Shown piece by piece: positions 61,853 to 64,000 of a DNA stretch of 64,000 nucleotides (position 1 is the first letter of the stretch; every line of letters begins with the position of its first letter). A model generated the notes under the pieces. The model saw only the letters and a program-made list of their open reading frames with translations. It searched no databases and was not told where the DNA came from. The stretch spans positions 2,542,001 to 2,606,000 of the forward strand of contig CAVUWY010000002.1 of assembly GCA_963745405.1 (NCBI GenBank), given 5' to 3'. The translations under genes were made by a program, and so were the position numbers. This stretch comes from C-114 sp963745405 (GTDB taxonomy: Bacteria; Chloroflexota; Limnocylindria; Limnocylindrales; CSP1-4).

Positions 61853-62857
61853 ATGACCAAGATCCAGGAGTCCGGCGACAGGGTCGTCTCCAACGTCGAG
61901 CGGGTGATCGTCGGCAAGCATGCCGAGGTCCGGCTCGCGCTGGTCGCCCTGCTGTGCCGCGGCCACCTCCTTATCGAGGATGTCCCGGGGACCGGCAAGA
62001 CGATGCTCGCCAAGGCGATCGCGCGGAGCATCGGCTGCACGTTCCGGCGCATCCAGTTCACGCCCGACCTGCTGCCCAGCGACGTGACCGGCCTGTCGAT
62101 CTTCAACCAGAAGACGCAGGAGTTCGAATTCCGACCGGGTCCGATCATGGCCCAGGTCGTGCTCGCCGACGAGATCAACCGGGCCACCCCGAAGACCCAG
62201 TCGAGCCTCCTCGAGTGCATGGAGGAGCACCAGTCGACGGTCGACGGAACGACCTACCTCATGCCCGACCCGTTCCTCGTGATCGCCACCCAGAACCCGA
62301 TCGAGTACGAAGGCACCTTCGCCCTGCCCGAGGCCCAGCTCGACCGCTTCATGCTCCGCATCCGGCTCGGCTATCCGCAGCCCATCGAGGAGATCGTCAT
62401 CCTCGACGAGCAGAAGCGGACCCACCCGCTGGAGGAGATCGAGGTCGTCTGCAGCGTCGAGGAGCTCCGCGAGCTGCAGTCGGCGGTCCGCGAGGTGTAC
62501 GTCGATTCGACCGTCAGCGACTACATCGTCCGGCTCGTCAACGGCAGCCGGACCCACCCCGACGTCTATCTCGGCGCCTCGCCCCGCGGGTCCCTGGCGC
62601 TCTATCGAGCCGGCCAGGCGATGGCCGCTCTGCTCGGTCGCGACTATGTCATCCCCGACGACATCAAGGCCCTCGCCGAGCCGTGCCTCGCCCATCGCCT
62701 CATCATCAAGACGAGCTCGACGATCCACGACGTCCAGCCGGCCCAGGTCGTTCGTGAGCTCCTCGAAACGACCCCGATCGACGGCATCAGGCCGCAGGGC
62801 CGGGGCGGTGGTCCGCGCGAGATGGCCACCGCGGTGGCGACCGACACGGCCGAGTGA
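61853..62857 (+). CDS. MoxR-family AAA+ ATPase
   Basis: A 334-residue MoxR ATPase with Walker A DVPGTGKTM (near residue 45), Walker B VLADEINRATPKTQ and sensor 1 IATQNPIEYEGTF. The C-terminal helical lid follows. This is a different MoxR type from the ChlI-like one at 3509 and pairs with the DUF58 gene downstream, the known MoxR-DUF58 module. Upstream, TACTAT (61747-61752) may be its -10. GAGGAG precedes the ATG. Confidence 0.93.
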   Translation: MTKIQESGDRVVSNVERVIVGKHAEVRLALVALLCRGHLLIEDVPGTGKTMLAKAIARSIGCTFRRIQFTPDLLPSDVTGLSIFNQKTQEFEFRPGPIMAQVVLADEINRATPKTQSSLLECMEEHQSTVDGTTYLMPDPFLVIATQNPIEYEGTFALPEAQLDRFMLRIRLGYPQPIEEIVILDEQKRTHPLEEIEVVCSVEELRELQSAVREVYVDSTVSDYIVRLVNGSRTHPDVYLGASPRGSLALYRAGQAMAALLGRDYVIPDDIKALAEPCLAHRLIIKTSSTIHDVQPAQVVRELLETTPIDGIRPQGRGGGPREMATAVATDTAE

Positions 62858-62910
62858 CGGAGCACGTCGGAGGTCGGTGAGGATCGCGTGACGCGGATGG
62901 ACGGCCCGCC

Positions 62911-64000
62911 ATGATCCGTCGGCTCCAGGCGCTCGTCGCCGCGGTCGTGCTCCTGGTCGCGGCGTTCGCGACCGGCCTGCCGTTCCTGTTCTATCTGCTC
63001 TATCTCGGCATCCTCATCGTCGGCGGGAGCTACGTCCTGACCCGTCTCGGCCTGACGGACCTCGAAGCGGGCTACGCCGTCAACCAGCTCCACGGGCGGG
63101 TCGGCGACACGCTCCGCCTGACGTATACGCTGCGCAACGCCGGCCGGCTGCCGAAGGTCTGGCTCGAGGTCCACAACCCGACGAACCTGCCCGGCGGGTT
63201 GGCCGGCCGGGCGCTGTCACTCGGTCCGCGCGGCGAGCGCTCGTGGGTCGCCAAGACGCCGCTCACTCGGCGCGGCCACTTCCGCATCGAGCCGCTCCAG
63301 ATCCGGACCGGCGATCCGTTCGGGTTGTTCGAGGCGTCGGCGGCGGTCGGCCAGGGCCTCTCGCTCATCGTCTACCCGCGTGTCGAGCGCCTGCCGCTGT
63401 GGCGCCTGCCCGCGGCGAGCATCGAGGGCAGCCACGCGGCGCCGGAGCGGACCCTCCAGACGACCCCGCTCGCGACGAGCGTTCGGCCGTATGCGCCAGG
63501 CGACAGCATGAACCGGATCCATTGGAAGTCGACGGCCCGCCATGGCGAGATCCAGGTCAAGGAGTTCGACCTCGAGCAGACATCGGACGCCTGGATCTTC
63601 CTCGACCTCGAGCGGCGGGTGCAGCGTGGCAAGGGCGATGAGTCCACGGTCGAGGTGGCGGTCCGCGCGGCCGCCTCGATCGCCGACCGGGCACTCCTCG
63701 AGAACCGCGCGGTCGGGCTGACGACCATCGGCCACCGGACGGCCGTCCTGCCTGCCGACCGTGGCGGCCGCCAGCACCTCAAGATCATGCAACTGCTCGC
63801 CGCCGTGGACGGTGACGGGGCGACGCCCCTGTCGGAGGCGCTCATAGCCGGGCTGCCGCGACTCCGTCGGGGGATGACCGCGGTCGTCATCACGTCGTCG
63901 CTCGATCGGACCTGGATCCGACCGCTCGTCGCGCTGCGGACTCGTGGCGTCGCTTGTGTCGCGGTCGTCCTCGACGGTCCGGCCTACGGTCGGGCCACCG
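62911..64000 (+). CDS. DUF58-domain membrane protein (partial, runs off the window)
   Basis: At least 363 residues visible from ATG 62911. Two N-terminal transmembrane helices (LQALVAAVVLLVAAFATGLPFLFYLLYLGIL), then an Ig-like region, and the DUF58 signature PYAPGDSMNRIHWKSTARHGEIQVKEF followed by LIFLDLER-type vWA fold strands. In this family the DUF58/vWA protein is the membrane partner of a MoxR ATPase, and the preceding gene is that ATPase (53-nt gap). The 3' end is cut by the window edge; a transglutaminase-like gene often follows in such clusters. Confidence 0.9.
   Translation, partial: MIRRLQALVAAVVLLVAAFATGLPFLFYLLYLGILIVGGSYVLTRLGLTDLEAGYAVNQLHGRVGDTLRLTYTLRNAGRLPKVWLEVHNPTNLPGGLAGRALSLGPRGERSWVAKTPLTRRGHFRIEPLQIRTGDPFGLFEASAAVGQGLSLIVYPRVERLPLWRLPAASIEGSHAAPERTLQTTPLATSVRPYAPGDSMNRIHWKSTARHGEIQVKEFDLEQTSDAWIFLDLERRVQRGKGDESTVEVAVRAAASIADRALLENRAVGLTTIGHRTAVLPADRGGRQHLKIMQLLAAVDGDGATPLSEALIAGLPRLRRGMTAVVITSSLDRTWIRPLVALRTRGVACVAVVLDGPAYGRAT

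Overview
This is a very GC-rich, gene-dense bacterial chromosome segment with no insertion sequence, prophage or CRISPR array. Several traits suggest a Chloroflexota-like soil or freshwater lineage, possibly near the Limnocylindria: ECF sigma genes paired with beta-propeller proteins, a tig-clpP-clpX run, a T-box in front of valS, an actinobacterial-style FHA-FHA-rodA-pbpA block, and many GTG starts. That placement is inference from gene content. No rRNA or marker phylogeny was available.

Layout. At 0.4-3.3 kb lies a beta-propeller lipoprotein, an ECF sigma factor and a membrane-anchored beta-propeller protein that is probably the anti-sigma. At 3.5-7.1 kb is a MoxR/ChlI-like ATPase with a vWA protein. 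At 7.2-9.3 kb are a DUF2269-like membrane protein carrying a 15-bp tandem repeat and a class II aldolase. At 9.4-19.1 kb is an amine/one-carbon cluster: an APC permease, two choline-kinase-like phosphotransferases, two dimethylglycine/sarcosine dehydrogenase-like proteins (FAD domain fused to a GcvT-like domain) and an inositol-monophosphatase-family phosphatase. At 19.2-22.2 kb are two secreted proteins, one an S53 peptidase. At 22.5-28.8 kb (minus strand) a polyamine operon reads potA-potD-potB-potC-aminotransferase-GNAT from a strong TTGACA promoter. At 29-34 kb are an Mrp-type ATPase, a class III cyclase-like protein fused to an AAA/ATPase domain, an MBL-fold hydrolase and a Crp-type regulator, possibly one cyclic-nucleotide circuit. 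At 34-38.7 kb are cinA, two membrane/stress-type proteins, tRNA-Leu(TAG) and an oxidoreductase. At 38.8-42.3 kb are tig, clpP and clpX. At 42.2-46.6 kb are a sugar aminotransferase and valS behind a recognisable valine T-box leader. At 46.6-49.6 kb a LacI regulator faces a GH13 glucosidase with a palindromic operator between them. At 49.7-54.1 kb are zinc-ribbon proteins, a small helix-turn-helix protein and a YihY-like membrane protein. At 54.2-58.8 kb is the FhaA-FhaB-RodA-PbpA elongation block. At 58.8-64 kb are a large GH63-like glycosidase and a second MoxR ATPase followed by a DUF58 protein cut by the window end.

Two window-wide patterns matter. First, five plus-strand genes between 6.2 and 19.3 kb carry at least six apparent frameshifts, all in the +1 direction, and none is seen in the other roughly 45 kb. 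This must be resolved as assembly error or biology before those proteins are used. Second, at least six genes have a -10-like TANNNT box 6-8 nt before the start codon, implying frequent leaderless transcription alongside genes with good Shine-Dalgarno sites.
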